This document shows, one piece after another, positions 34,320-43,677 of a stretch of 52,523 nt of DNA. Position 1 is the stretch's first letter. Every line of letters begins with the position of its first letter. Source of the stretch: Planctomycetota bacterium (lineage in GTDB: Bacteria; Planctomycetota; UBA1135; JACQFD01). The position numbers were made by a program, and so were the translations under genes. The stretch covers positions 1 to 52,523 of the forward strand of contig JAEUHX010000024.1 of the NCBI GenBank assembly GCA_016792805.1. The letters run 5' to 3'. Under the pieces are notes generated by a model. The model saw only the letters and a program-made list of their open reading frames with translations. It made no database searches and was not told the DNA's origin.

Positions 34320-36323
34320 CTATCGCCGGGGCGCCCCAGAGACCACGAACCCAGGCAACCGCACGCGCGCGAGCCGCAGCGCGCCCGGCGGGTCGGCGTG
34401 GGTCGAGAAGAGCCACAGGTCGCGCTCGGTCGCTCGCATCTGGATGTGCTTGGCGCTGAGCGGAATCGCCTCCAGCAGAGTCGTCCACGCTCCCGCCTTC
34501 GGATCGTACATTTCGATGGATCCGTTCGGCTCACTCCCCTTGCCTCCTGCCTTCGGAGACGAACCGCCGCACAGATAGAGGCGACCTCCCGCCGCGACGA
34601 GCTCGGGCGAGATCCGATGGCGCGAGGGAGGCGGAATGCGGCTCCACGTTTTCGTAGTGAAATCAAACACATCGCAGTCGACGACGGGCGAGAACTCTTC
34701 CCGCATGCCGCCGACGAGATAGTAACGATTGTCGAGCAGCGCTCCGCCGAAGGCGCGGCGCGGCTGCGGGAGCTCAGCGCCCGACGCCACGAAGCTCGGC
34801 TGCGCCGCGAGGTCGGCGACGAGCACCTCCCGCGGATGCACAAATGCCTTGTCCTCGCCGCGCGCCTCGTCGTAGTCGAGACCGCCGAAGACCCAGAGCT
34901 TCCCGCCATGTGCAACAAATCCCATCTGTGTGCGCGGCTGCGGCAGCCGCGAAGCGAGCTGCTTCCAGGTTCGCGTCTTCAGATCCCAGTGCAACACATC
35001 TGAGAGCGAAGTGGCACGGCCTTCGGCGGGGCTGAAACCGCCGGCCAGCAGCAGGGCTTTCGAAGAGGCGCCGTCGCCCTCCGCAGGCAGCTCGACCGAC
35101 TCCACAGAAGAGGACTGCCGTGGCGCCGGGAGATCGGCGAGCCGCTCCACGCGGCCACTGCCGAGATGCACCGACCACGACTCGGAGACGAAGCTCTCCC
35201 GCTGAAAATTGTGCTGTTCCGTTGTGGCGTTGCCGCCGAACAGCGTCAGCGTATGCCCCTGAAGCGCCGCCGCCTGCCGGTTGCGCGCAGCCGTCGGGAT
35301 CGGAAATGTGAGAATCTGCACCTGTGGCTTCTCGGCCGAAGCCGGAGAGATCCGCTCGCACACGCGCAGGTGCTCGCCGTCTCGCGCGGCGCCGCCGAGG
35401 GCGAGGAAGCTGCCGTCGGCCGTTGACACGATTCGGTGGAAGTAGCGCGGGAAGGCGAGCACATCTCGCTCGACCCAGGACTCGCAGTCGCCGGTGAGCT
35501 CCACCACGCGCCCGTCGCACGTCGTCGCGAGAAGGGTCTTTCCGTCGGAGCACGCGGCGGCACCGAAGCCGTCGCCGGGCAGATCGGGCGCGGAACTCCA
35601 GGACGCGCGCGTCGGATCATAGACATCCACGCGCGACGTCACTTTTCCATTCGCCTCAAACCCGCCAATCACAAAAAGTTGCGCGCCGTGGGCGACGACG
35701 GCCGCGGCCCGCCGCTTCACCGGCGGTGCCGGCATCGCGCTCCACTTCGGATCCGAATCCGCGAGATCGAGCGTCCATGCCGTCTCGAGCCAGCTCCTGG
35801 ACTCGCCCGCGAGAGTCCAGCCGCCGATCACAAAAATCCTCGAACCGATGACGGCGGCGTCGTGAGAGGAGCGCGGCTCGGGGAGATTCGGGAGCGCCGC
35901 CCATCGCATCGCCGCCGCGTCGAATCGCTCCACCGTGGCCGTCGAATGGAGATCCTCCTTCTCGTCCGGCTGATTTTGGGCCGTCATGCCGCCGACGCGC
36001 ACGGGCCCCTGCGGCGTCGCTACGAGTGCGGTGCCCTGGAGCGGCGGCCCGGCGGGAAGTGCCTCCCAGCTCCGGCCGTCGAGAAGATTGAGACGCCAAA
36101 ACTCCCCCGTCATGTTCTGTAACGAGTGCTGATGGGGCTTGCCCGTGTGCCCTCCAAACAGATACAGCCAGTGGCCCTGCGTCGCGGCTCCAAAGCTCGC
36201 GATACCGCGCGGGAGAATGGGTGTCGGCTCCATGTCCGGGATCAAAAATCCGGCGCTCGCCGCGGCAACGGCGAGCGCCGGCGTCCCGAGCAGAGCCCAT
36301 GTCCATGTGGTCGCAGAAAGCAT
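34320..36323 (-). CDS. Secreted or anchored kelch-repeat beta-propeller protein
   Basis: 667 residues with an N-terminal signal or anchor (about 5-28) and many kelch motifs of the form LFVIGGFEANG...VDVYDP...W. Examples are LYLFGGHTG, IFVIGGWTL, LFVIGGFEAN, LTLFGGNAT, LWVFGGLDYD, YYLVGGMREE and LYLCGGSSP. The repeats fill the chain and probably form one or two propellers. Such proteins bind sugars or proteins; some are oxidases, but no active-site set is visible. It starts 18 bases after the upstream gene ends, so the two form an operon. Confidence 0.88.
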   Translation of the reverse strand: MLSATTWTWALLGTPALAVAAASAGFLIPDMEPTPILPRGIASFGAATQGHWLYLFGGHTGKPHQHSLQNMTGEFWRLNLLDGRSWEALPAGPPLQGTALVATPQGPVRVGGMTAQNQPDEKEDLHSTATVERFDAAAMRWAALPNLPEPRSSHDAAVIGSRIFVIGGWTLAGESRSWLETAWTLDLADSDPKWSAMPAPPVKRRAAAVVAHGAQLFVIGGFEANGKVTSRVDVYDPTRASWSSAPDLPGDGFGAAACSDGKTLLATTCDGRVVELTGDCESWVERDVLAFPRYFHRIVSTADGSFLALGGAARDGEHLRVCERISPASAEKPQVQILTFPIPTAARNRQAAALQGHTLTLFGGNATTEQHNFQRESFVSESWSVHLGSGRVERLADLPAPRQSSSVESVELPAEGDGASSKALLLAGGFSPAEGRATSLSDVLHWDLKTRTWKQLASRLPQPRTQMGFVAHGGKLWVFGGLDYDEARGEDKAFVHPREVLVADLAAQPSFVASGAELPQPRRAFGGALLDNRYYLVGGMREEFSPVVDCDVFDFTTKTWSRIPPPSRHRISPELVAAGGRLYLCGGSSPKAGGKGSEPNGSIEMYDPKAGAWTTLLEAIPLSAKHIQMRATERDLWLFSTHADPPGALRLARVRLPGFVVSGAPRR

Positions 36324-36341
36324 GGAAAGTGCCCGCTCGGG

Positions 36342-37919
36342 TTAGAGAAGAGTGATCGAGAGCCCATTGGAGAGCACCACCGGCAACGGCGAGCCGCCGT
36401 CGACGAGAAGCGCCTGCACAAAAAACGTCCTCCCCGCGAGCGGCGGAGACGTCGCACCGATGGGGATGGGGACGGCGGCGGCGCCGCTCGCATCGGTCGT
36501 TCCGGGTACGCCAAACGCGCCCACGTCGCCGGCCGCCAGGTCCACAAAAAGGAAGCTGGAGAGATCGGAGATCCCGGGCGCCAGCAGCTCGAGTTGAATC
36601 GCGGCCGGCGAAATCGAATAGAGCATTCCGATCGGAGCGCCAGCGGGCGCCCCCGCAATGGACAGTGAGAAGGCACTATTCCCGGAGACCGGAAGGCCGT
36701 CCGCCTCGCTCCATCGCAGCTCGACGGGACCGAAGCTGCCGGTCGCGGTGCCTGCACCATAGGCCGCCGGCTCCTTTGGAAGAGAGAAGAGCGCCGATGG
36801 CTGAACCGAGGGAAATGCACTCGCGGCGAACTCAAGCGCGACGGCGATTTCTCCAAGATCGCGCGCATCGCCATCATTGCTGAGGTCCACAAATCGCAGG
36901 ATCCGCGAGGCAGCGCCTCGATCGGCGTAGTAGACCGATGAATCACCTCCGAAGCCGAGCGCGCCGCCGCTTCCCCACAAAAGGCCTGCATCGCCGGAGG
37001 CGGCAAAGACGACCGCCTCCCCCACGTCGTCGTACACAGAGTTGCCGTTGTTGTCGCGGGCTGAGATGAGCTGCTTCGAAGCCGAGTTGTAGATCAGGAG
37101 CCCGCGATCGGCGCCAATCCCCGCGAACCGGGCCGTCCCCTGCTGCGGATTGCCGCCGCCGCTCTGATAGGCCGGAATCACTTCTCCGGGACCGTGCAGG
37201 ATCCCGTCGCCGTCGGAATCCACAAAACGAACGGTAAACTTGTGGAAGAACGAAGCGTTGGTCGCGTAGGGCACGCCGTCGGGAAGGAACCCGAACGCGG
37301 ACAGGCTAAAAAGCGGTGGGTTGCCATTTGTAGCAGCGATCGCGTCGTCGTAGGCGACAGTAAGCTCGCCTGCTCCGTGCGCGGAGCCGTCCTGATCGAG
37401 ATCTCGCAGCACAACGATCCAATCATTGGAGGGCCCGTCGACCGTGAGCCAGAGCGCTCCGCTCGGATCAAACGCCGCCCCGCGGCAGAACCCGAGCGCG
37501 AGCGGAGCCATCGCGGCGCCATTCACAAACATTCGGCTCTCGCCGGGATCCATCGCATCGCCGTCGCCATTGCGATCGCGAAGCATGACCGCGACCGGGC
37601 TGAGCGACTGAAAGATCACACAGATCTCGCCCTGCAGGTTGCAACTGATCGCCGTGGGCTCGCCAAGCGGGCCGTACGGCTGCCCCGTCGCAGGATCCGC
37701 TGCCGCCGCAGGATCGAAATAGGGCGCGAGCTCTCCTGCGCCGAGGAAAAGCCCATCGCCGTCTGCATCATTGGCGCGCAGCACGGCGCCCGACTGCGCA
37801 TCACCGATCAGCAGAGCGCCTGTGGCGCGGAAGGGAAGAATCGATGAGACCTGAGCCGAGCCGAGAGCGGCGGCCGCCGGCAGTGCGACGAGAACAGAGG
37901 TGAGCGTTCGAGTGAGCAT
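36342..37919 (-). CDS. Secreted protein with EF-hand-like calcium loops
   Basis: 525 residues with a clear signal peptide (about 1-22). At least six EF-hand or dockerin-like loops occur, each followed by a short Gly-Glu turn, for example DADGDGLFLGAGE, DRNGDGDAMDPGE, DLDQDGSAHGAGE and DSDGDGILHGPGE. They are spread along a propeller-like body. The C-terminal 110 residues (ending LPVVLSNGLSITLL) resemble a tail domain I associate with secreted proteins of Planctomycetota. The function is unknown; calcium binding is inferred from the loops. It precedes the kelch gene in the same operon. Confidence 0.78.
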   Translation of the reverse strand: MLTRTLTSVLVALPAAAALGSAQVSSILPFRATGALLIGDAQSGAVLRANDADGDGLFLGAGELAPYFDPAAAADPATGQPYGPLGEPTAISCNLQGEICVIFQSLSPVAVMLRDRNGDGDAMDPGESRMFVNGAAMAPLALGFCRGAAFDPSGALWLTVDGPSNDWIVVLRDLDQDGSAHGAGELTVAYDDAIAATNGNPPLFSLSAFGFLPDGVPYATNASFFHKFTVRFVDSDGDGILHGPGEVIPAYQSGGGNPQQGTARFAGIGADRGLLIYNSASKQLISARDNNGNSVYDDVGEAVVFAASGDAGLLWGSGGALGFGGDSSVYYADRGAASRILRFVDLSNDGDARDLGEIAVALEFAASAFPSVQPSALFSLPKEPAAYGAGTATGSFGPVELRWSEADGLPVSGNSAFSLSIAGAPAGAPIGMLYSISPAAIQLELLAPGISDLSSFLFVDLAAGDVGAFGVPGTTDASGAAAVPIPIGATSPPLAGRTFFVQALLVDGGSPLPVVLSNGLSITLL

Positions 37920-38038
37920 GGCTGCGGTGAGAACAGGATCCGAGCGACCGAGCTCAAGCCTAGTTGAGAATGATTCGCAGTTTCAAGAGCCCTCCGGACG
38001 CACCGCTCCCCTCCCGATCTCGCACACATTTCGGCGCG

Positions 38039-39202
38039 CTACTGGCCGCGCACGAGAGCCACGAGCTCGTCGCCGAACCGCGCGAGCTGCCATGGCGCAA
38101 TTCCAACCACCCTCGCAAGCTCCTGCAGAGATTGCGGCTTCTCCTTCACCATCGCCTCCAGCGTGCGCCGGTTTAGCACCGCCGAGGAATCGAATCCGAG
38201 CTGCTCCGCCTTTCGCGAACGCCAGCGCCGCAGGCGATCATACAAATCCATTTCCTCCTCCGTGAGCGTCGGCTTGCGCGGCTGCGGCCGCCACGGGCCG
38301 AGCCGCGCTGCCCGCTGCACGGCCGCCACGATGCCCGGCCCAAAGAGGCCCATCGCTCGCGGCGGCAGCGCCCGAACCGACTCGACCGCCGAGCGGTTCG
38401 ATGGCCGCAGCCGCGCCAGGAGCACGAGAAGATCGTTACTCACAATTCGAAATGGCGCCTCGTCTCGCTCGCGCGCCAGCCGATCGCGCTCCACTGTAAG
38501 TTCGCGCAGAGTCGCGAGTTCGAGTCCATCGAGCTCACGCGCACCGCGATAGCCGAGGCACTCCTCCGGATCGAAAAGCCGTTCCTTCGGCTCCAGCGCC
38601 TCGAGCCGTCCACACTCGAAATCAAAAATCTCTCGCAGACCGCGCTCAACGATCTCGCGCTCGACATCCGCCGCAAGACGCAATAAATGCCGCGTGTCGT
38701 GCCGCGCGTACTCAAGCTGCTCGCCCGTGAGCGGCCGGCGGCGCCAATCGGAGCGCTGCTGGCTCTTGTCGAGCGCAATGCCGTAGCGCTCCCGCAGCAC
38801 GTTGGAAAGCCCGGGCGTCTTCGAGCCGAGGAGAGCGACGCCGAGCCGAGTATCAAAAATGCTGCGCAGATCACCTAATCCGGCAGACTTGAGCAGCGCC
38901 ACGTCGAACTCGGCGTCGTGAAATACCTTACGAATCGACGGCGAGGCCAGCACCGGCTCCATGTACCTCAGGTCGATATCCGCCAGGGGATCCACGATCC
39001 AGTCGTGCTCCTCCGTCGAGATCTGAAGAAGGCAGATTTTCTCGCGGTAGGCGAAGAACGAGTCGGCCTCCGTATCGACGGCGATGCTCCCGCAGCGAAG
39101 CCACAGATCGACGGCCGCCTCAAGCGCGCGCCGATCGGAGATGAGCTTCGGCGGTGGAAGCGCCCCCGTCGGCCGCGCTCGGTCACCTCCCGGATGGCTC
39201 AT
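38039..39202 (-). CDS. rnd: Ribonuclease D (DEDDy 3'-5' exonuclease with HRDC domain)
   Basis: 387 residues. The DEDDy exonuclease residues are all present: Asp43 and Glu45 in AVDTEAD, Asp100 in HDAEFD, and Tyr165 and Asp169 in YARHDTRHLL. A C-terminal HRDC domain (about 310-385) follows, as in RNase D, which trims the 3' ends of tRNA precursors. The ATG at 39202 overlaps the stop of the upstream TPR gene (ATGA), so the two are translated together. Confidence 0.95.
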   Translation of the reverse strand: MSHPGGDRARPTGALPPPKLISDRRALEAAVDLWLRCGSIAVDTEADSFFAYREKICLLQISTEEHDWIVDPLADIDLRYMEPVLASPSIRKVFHDAEFDVALLKSAGLGDLRSIFDTRLGVALLGSKTPGLSNVLRERYGIALDKSQQRSDWRRRPLTGEQLEYARHDTRHLLRLAADVEREIVERGLREIFDFECGRLEALEPKERLFDPEECLGYRGARELDGLELATLRELTVERDRLARERDEAPFRIVSNDLLVLLARLRPSNRSAVESVRALPPRAMGLFGPGIVAAVQRAARLGPWRPQPRKPTLTEEEMDLYDRLRRWRSRKAEQLGFDSSAVLNRRTLEAMVKEKPQSLQELARVVGIAPWQLARFGDELVALVRGQ

Positions 39203-39774
39203 GGACCCTCGGTTCGAGATTCACAAATCGCCAGGGCGCGCCTCGAGCCTTCTTCGAACGGATGAATCGCGAGCGCCTGACGGAAGGCATTCCGCGCCTC
39301 AGAATAGTCTGCGAGCTTCAGCAGACAGAGCCCGAGGCCGTACCAAGCGCCGAAGTGAATTCGATTGAGCAGCAGCGTCCGGCGACAGTCGCTTGCCGCC
39401 TCCGCGTAGCGCCCCATCAAGAAGTACGCAGTCGCCCGCTTATTCCACGCCTCGGCGAACTCGGGCCGCTCCTCGATCAGCTTTGACAATTGTTGCACTG
39501 CAGCATTGAATTGCCGCTGTTCCATCTGCGCCACGGCTTCGTCGAGCTCCCGCTCCGCATCGGCCCCGGCCGCGCGATACCACATAACCCAGAGAGCGGC
39601 TGTCGCGCGCTCGCGATGGTCCGGCTTCGAAGAATGCAACAATCGGGCGAGCCGCGTCTCGCCCCCGAGTTCGGCGATGCGATCTACCACCTGCACAGGG
39701 ATCTTGCCGCGGCAGCCCGTGAGCACCTCGAACCAATGCCGCTCCTCAGTGAGCGGGTCGTCGAATCCCAGCAT
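39199..39774 (-). CDS. TPR-repeat protein
   Basis: About 191 residues from the ATG at 39774. The C-terminal half carries TPR helices (RPEFAEAWNKRATAYFLMGR, YAEAASDCRRTLLLNRIHFG, AWYGLGLCLLKLADYSEARN). The N-terminal part (DDPLTEERHWFEVLTG...) is helical and unrecognised. The frame is open upstream to 39954, but that would overlap the end of the preceding gene; no GTG or ATG with a good ribosome site marks a longer start. TPR proteins act as scaffolds. It overlaps rnd by four bases and follows the small gene ending at 39855. Confidence 0.75.
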   Translation of the reverse strand: MLGFDDPLTEERHWFEVLTGCRGKIPVQVVDRIAELGGETRLARLLHSSKPDHRERATAALWVMWYRAAGADAERELDEAVAQMEQRQFNAAVQQLSKLIEERPEFAEAWNKRATAYFLMGRYAEAASDCRRTLLLNRIHFGAWYGLGLCLLKLADYSEARNAFRQALAIHPFEEGSRRALAICESRTEGP

Positions 39775-39854
39775 CAGAGCTTTCGCCGCGCGGAGCGGGT
39801 CGATGGGAGGACGTGTGGTCGGATCACCCCTCCATGGTACCTGCCACCGCCTCG

Positions 39855-40304
39855 CTATCGCGCCCAGCGGCTCGCGCGTGCTCGAAGGCGCGCGGCGTCG
39901 GGGCGCCCCGCAAGCACGTCGCGCGCGCCCGCGCGAAGGACGCGCGTGAACCACTCAATGGTCGGCTCGTCAAGGATCGCAATCCCGAGCGCACCGGAAC
40001 GCTTCGCCTTGGCGAGGACGGCCTCGCCTCGAGCATCGGGCACCTCGACAAGCACCACCGATTGGCGCGGCAACTCGAAATCGGGAGGCCCATCGAGCGG
40101 GACCACTTCGACCCCGAGTTCGCGTCCTGCTTCCCGCAGCGCCTTGAGGAGCTCCGGCTTGCCCGCCACATACCAGGTGCCCTGGTTCGCACCTACGGCG
40201 GCCGACTCGGCGGCTGCGGATCCCGTGTCGCCCCAGCCGACAAACGGCTCAGCAGCGCCCAGATCGGCGACCTGTTCGTCCTGAGTTGCTGTCTCTTCCG
40301 CCAC
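39855..40304 (-). CDS. Small protein of unknown function, Rossmann-like
   Basis: 149 residues with a GTG start at 40304. The first 40 residues are acidic and Ala/Gly-rich. The rest alternates helices and strands (WYVAGKPELLKALREAG, QSVVLVEVPDARGEAVLAKA, GALGIAILDEPTIEWFTRVL) in a receiver or Rossmann-like rhythm, but no phosphoacceptor or nucleotide motif is visible. It leads a small operon with the TPR protein and RNase D, and its start diverges from the haem operon. Confidence 0.6.
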   Translation of the reverse strand: MAEETATQDEQVADLGAAEPFVGWGDTGSAAAESAAVGANQGTWYVAGKPELLKALREAGRELGVEVVPLDGPPDFELPRQSVVLVEVPDARGEAVLAKAKRSGALGIAILDEPTIEWFTRVLRAGARDVLAGRPDAARLRARASRWAR

Positions 40305-40527
40305 CGTGCGCCCCCTTCGCTGTGCGAAACGCCCTCTCCATCGGCATTCCCGCAGCAGCGGCTCAATGGCTCGGGTCGGGCGGACGCTCCCAAAGTGCTC
40401 CGCACAGCGAGCGCGAGGGCGCGAAGCAGGTTGCGAGAACGGGGTCGCGAGCAGCGAAGGGTGTGCTGCTGGGAGGGTTGGAGCACCCCTGCGAGGTGGC
40501 TCGGCACCGATGACACGACCATGACAT

Positions 40528-40550
40528 CCCGGTGCTCAGCCGGGGGCACC
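40528..40550 (+). promoter_or_regulatory. Two mutually exclusive hairpins just before hemA
   Basis: CCCGG (40528-40532) can pair with CCGGG (40540-40544), or GGTGC (40531-40535) can pair with GCACC (40546-40550). The two stems share bases and cannot both form. They end 11 bases before the hemA ATG, so a switch between them could affect ribosome access. It could also be chance in GC-rich DNA. The rest of 40305-40561 holds no other feature I can support. Confidence 0.3.
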
Positions 40551-40561
40551 CTTCCCACGAC

Positions 40562-42010
40562 ATGAAGCGCGTGACGGTCGCTCGCACGCTCTCAGCGCCC
40601 TACGTCCCGGCCTCGCCGACGGCGCTGGGTTCCTCCGTGGGTGCGTCGCGATTTGTGGAGTTTGGGGTCGTCGGGGTGAGCCACCGATCGTGCGACCTGC
40701 GCACGATGGCGCGGATCGCGCCGCACCGCGACGCGCTCGAATCGGTTTCCCTCCGGCTGCGGCAGGCCGGATTCTCCGAGATCGTCCTGCTGGCGACCTG
40801 CAACCGCTTCGAGGTTCTCTACCGTGCCCCGGGCGGCGCCAGCGATGCCGATGCTGCGCGCGTCCTCGCGGCCCTCGGCGCCCCGGCCGAGTTCGCAGAG
40901 AACTGCTTTCACTATTCTGGCACCGGCGCCCTGGCTCATTTGTGTGAAGTGGCGGCGTCGATCGATTCCCTTGTCGTGGGAGAGAGCCAGATCGCAGGAC
41001 AGCTTCGAGGGGCCACCGCGAGGGCAGAATTGTGGGGGACCTTCGGCCCGCTGCTGCGGCGCGTGACGACCGAGGCGTTCCGCATCGCGCGGCGCGTCCG
41101 CCGCGATGCCCACCTCGTGCGCGGCGCGAGCGTGGCCTCCCTCGCCGTCGACCGCGTGCTCTCGAGCGCCGCCGCGCGCTCGCGCGCGACGCTGCGCGTG
41201 GCGCTCATCGGCGCGGGCGAGATGACGGAGCAGACGGCGCTCCTCCTCTCGAAGCGTTGCAATGCACAGATCATTTTTGTGAATCGCACGCTCGAAAAGG
41301 CACAATCCCTCGCGCAGCGTTTCGCAGGCAGCGCCATGCCGCTGTCCCAATTCCTCGCGGACCCGCCCCCGGTCGATGCCATGGTGACTTCGACCGCAGC
41401 ACCGCAAGCCATCTTCGACGGCGCCGCCATCGATCGCCTCCAGGCCGCGCGCGGTGCCGGTGCACCGCTCGCCGTGGTCGACCTCGCGGTGCCGTTCGAC
41501 GTCGCCGAGTCGCAGCACGGCCGACACGATTTGGAAATTTCCACCATGGAGGACCTTCGCGCGCTCGCCGCTGCGCGAGCAGCCGAGCAGGCCGCCGAGG
41601 TGGAGCGCGCCCGTGCATTGATTTCGGAGCGCCTCGAGGCGCTGGCTGCTCGCGAGCGCGCGCGCGAAGCCGCGCGGACGCTGGCCCAACGACGCAGCCT
41701 CGCCGAATCGGAGGCGCGCGCGGCCGCAGCCGCCTTGGCCGGCGAAGGGGCCGTATCCGAGCGGCTCGAGCGTTGGGCCGTCGAGGCGAGCCACCGGTTC
41801 GCCCATTTGCGATTTGTGGGCTCTCCGTGCGAAGGTGTGCGCATGCTCGCAACCCACGCGCTCTGGGCTTCGGAGATGCGGCGCCTCGCCCCGATCGCTC
41901 GCCAGCTCTCGCCGGCCCGCCGCGATGGCAGCGGTGCCTGGGGGCGCGCCACACTCGCCACGCTCACTCAAACCTTCGAGCTGCCGAGCCCCGCGCGGTC
42001 CGCGCGATGA
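40562..42010 (+). CDS. hemA: Glutamyl-tRNA reductase
   Basis: About 482 residues. It reduces glutamyl-tRNA(Glu) to glutamate-1-semialdehyde, the first committed step of the C5 haem pathway, in the cytoplasm. The catalytic Cys80 lies in ATCNRFEV. VVGESQIAGQ and the NADPH-binding VALIGAGEMTE are present, followed by a long helical dimerisation domain rich in Ala/Arg/Glu. The chain has about 30 extra residues before the usual start (GVVGVSHRS); GTG at 40656 is an alternative. It opens the haem operon, and its TGA overlaps the next ATG. Confidence 0.95.
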   Translation: MKRVTVARTLSAPYVPASPTALGSSVGASRFVEFGVVGVSHRSCDLRTMARIAPHRDALESVSLRLRQAGFSEIVLLATCNRFEVLYRAPGGASDADAARVLAALGAPAEFAENCFHYSGTGALAHLCEVAASIDSLVVGESQIAGQLRGATARAELWGTFGPLLRRVTTEAFRIARRVRRDAHLVRGASVASLAVDRVLSSAAARSRATLRVALIGAGEMTEQTALLLSKRCNAQIIFVNRTLEKAQSLAQRFAGSAMPLSQFLADPPPVDAMVTSTAAPQAIFDGAAIDRLQAARGAGAPLAVVDLAVPFDVAESQHGRHDLEISTMEDLRALAAARAAEQAAEVERARALISERLEALAARERAREAARTLAQRRSLAESEARAAAAALAGEGAVSERLERWAVEASHRFAHLRFVGSPCEGVRMLATHALWASEMRRLAPIARQLSPARRDGSGAWGRATLATLTQTFELPSPARSAR

Positions 42011-43668
42011 GCTCCGCGGGGCGGGGCACGCTGCGCATCGCGACGCGCGGGAGCGCGCTTGCGCTGACGCAATCAAACCACGTGGCGGCGCAGATCCGCG
42101 CGCTCGGCTTCCAAGTGGAGTTGGTGGTGCGCAAGACGATCGGAGATGTGGTTGTCGATCGGCCGTTCAAGGCGATGGAGGGAAAGGGATTCTTTACAAA
42201 AGAGCTGGAGGAGGCGCTGCTGGCCGACGAGGCCGACCTCGCTGTGCACTCGCTGAAGGACCTGCCGACGGAGCTCCCGGCGGGGCTCGCGCTCGCCACG
42301 GTTCCCGAGCGCGAGGACGCGGCCGATTGGCTTCTGATTCGGCACGATGCGCTCGACCGAACGCGCCCCCTGCCGGTGAAACGCGGCGCGCGCGTCGGCA
42401 CAAGCTCGACGCGCCGGCGCTCCCAGTGGGCGGCGCGACGGCCCGACACCGTGCTCCTCGATCTGCGCGGAAATGTGCCGACGCGCGTCGAGAAGCTGCG
42501 GTCGGGAGCGTACGACGCGATTTTGTTGGCTTCCGCGGGGCTGCGGCGCCTCCAGGCCGACCTCACAGATTTTTGTGTGTTTCCGCTGGATCCGGCGATT
42601 TTTGTGTGCGCTCCGGCGCAGGGCGCGCTCGGGATCGAGGTGCGCGCGGCCGACGGGCGCACGCGTGAGGCGCTTGCGCCCCTCGACGACGGCTCCGTGC
42701 GCGCGGCCGTGGCAGCCGAGCGAGCGGTGCTCGCGGGGCTCGGCGGCGGCTGCTCGCAGCCCGTCGGCGCCTTTGCGCGCAGGCGCGGCTCGGGTGTGCT
42801 GCTCGACGCCGTGCTCGGCCCCGTCGTGGAGGGGTCGGCGCCGCTGCGGCGCGCGCGCGTCGAAAGCAACTATTTCGAGGAGGCGGCGAGAATCGCCGTC
42901 GAATGGTTGCGTTCGCAGAATAGTGAGATTCCGAGGTCGCTCGCGGGGCGGAAAGTTTGCATCACCCAGCAGGCCGAACGCGGCGAGCGGCTCGCGCGCG
43001 AGCTGGAGGAGCGCGGCGCCGAGGTGCGCCTTGCGCCGATGATTACCATAGTTGCGATTTGTGATCCCGCGACGTCGCAGCGGCTCGAGGCGGCCGCGCA
43101 GTACGACGCGGTCGTCTTCACGAGCGCCACGGCCGCTCAGCGGTTCGTCGAGGCGGCTCCGGCGAAGGCGCGCGCGGCCCTCGCCTCGATGGGCACCCCC
43201 ATCGCAGCCGTTGGAGAGACCACGGCGGAGGCGCTCGAGCGCGCGGGACTTCCTGCGACGATCGTCGGCAACGGCGGCGGAGCAGCCCTCGCCAGCGCCG
43301 TCATTCAGGCCCTCGGCGCCCGTGCGGCCGGCAGCCGCGTGCTCCATCCGTGCGCGCTGGAGCCGCGTCCGGAACTCGCCGCCGCCCTCGAGGCGGCTGG
43401 CGCGCGCGTCGAGGCGGCTCCGCTCTATCGAACCGAGGGCGCGTCGGCGCAGTCGCTCGAGGCGCTCGCTGGCGAGCGATTCGACGCCGCAATCTTCTCC
43501 TCGCCGTCGGCGGTGAAGCGGTTCGCCGAGCTGCGCCCGTTCGAACTCGGTGCGGCCGTCGCGATCGGCGCGACGACGCTCGCAGCCCTGCGCGAGCACG
43601 CCCTCGGTCCCGCCCGCGCGGCATCGAGCCCCGATCCGGCCGACGTCGCGCGCGCGCTCGAGCTGTAA
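42007..43668 (+). CDS. hemC: Fused hydroxymethylbilane synthase / uroporphyrinogen-III synthase
   Basis: 553 residues in one chain. The HemC part (about 1-305) has the cofactor-attaching Cys249 in GGGCSQPVGAF, the catalytic Asp85 in HSLKDLPTELP and the GTSSTRRRSQ loop. The HemD part (about 310-553) shows VCITQQAERGERLARELEER, FTSATAAQRFVEA, VGETTAEAL and FSSPSAVKRF, the weakly conserved HemD pattern. Fusion would pass unstable hydroxymethylbilane directly to the cyclising enzyme. Separate genes are usual, but HemCD fusions are known in some bacteria. It overlaps hemA by ATGA. Confidence 0.93.
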   Translation: MSSAGRGTLRIATRGSALALTQSNHVAAQIRALGFQVELVVRKTIGDVVVDRPFKAMEGKGFFTKELEEALLADEADLAVHSLKDLPTELPAGLALATVPEREDAADWLLIRHDALDRTRPLPVKRGARVGTSSTRRRSQWAARRPDTVLLDLRGNVPTRVEKLRSGAYDAILLASAGLRRLQADLTDFCVFPLDPAIFVCAPAQGALGIEVRAADGRTREALAPLDDGSVRAAVAAERAVLAGLGGGCSQPVGAFARRRGSGVLLDAVLGPVVEGSAPLRRARVESNYFEEAARIAVEWLRSQNSEIPRSLAGRKVCITQQAERGERLARELEERGAEVRLAPMITIVAICDPATSQRLEAAAQYDAVVFTSATAAQRFVEAAPAKARAALASMGTPIAAVGETTAEALERAGLPATIVGNGGGAALASAVIQALGARAAGSRVLHPCALEPRPELAAALEAAGARVEAAPLYRTEGASAQSLEALAGERFDAAIFSSPSAVKRFAELRPFELGAAVAIGATTLAALREHALGPARAASSPDPADVARALEL

Positions 43669-43677
43669 AGTCTTGCC

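Noticed and set aside
40592..42076. Long minus-strand frame opposite hemA
   Set aside because: An antisense shadow of hemA with His/Arg-rich translation and no family match.
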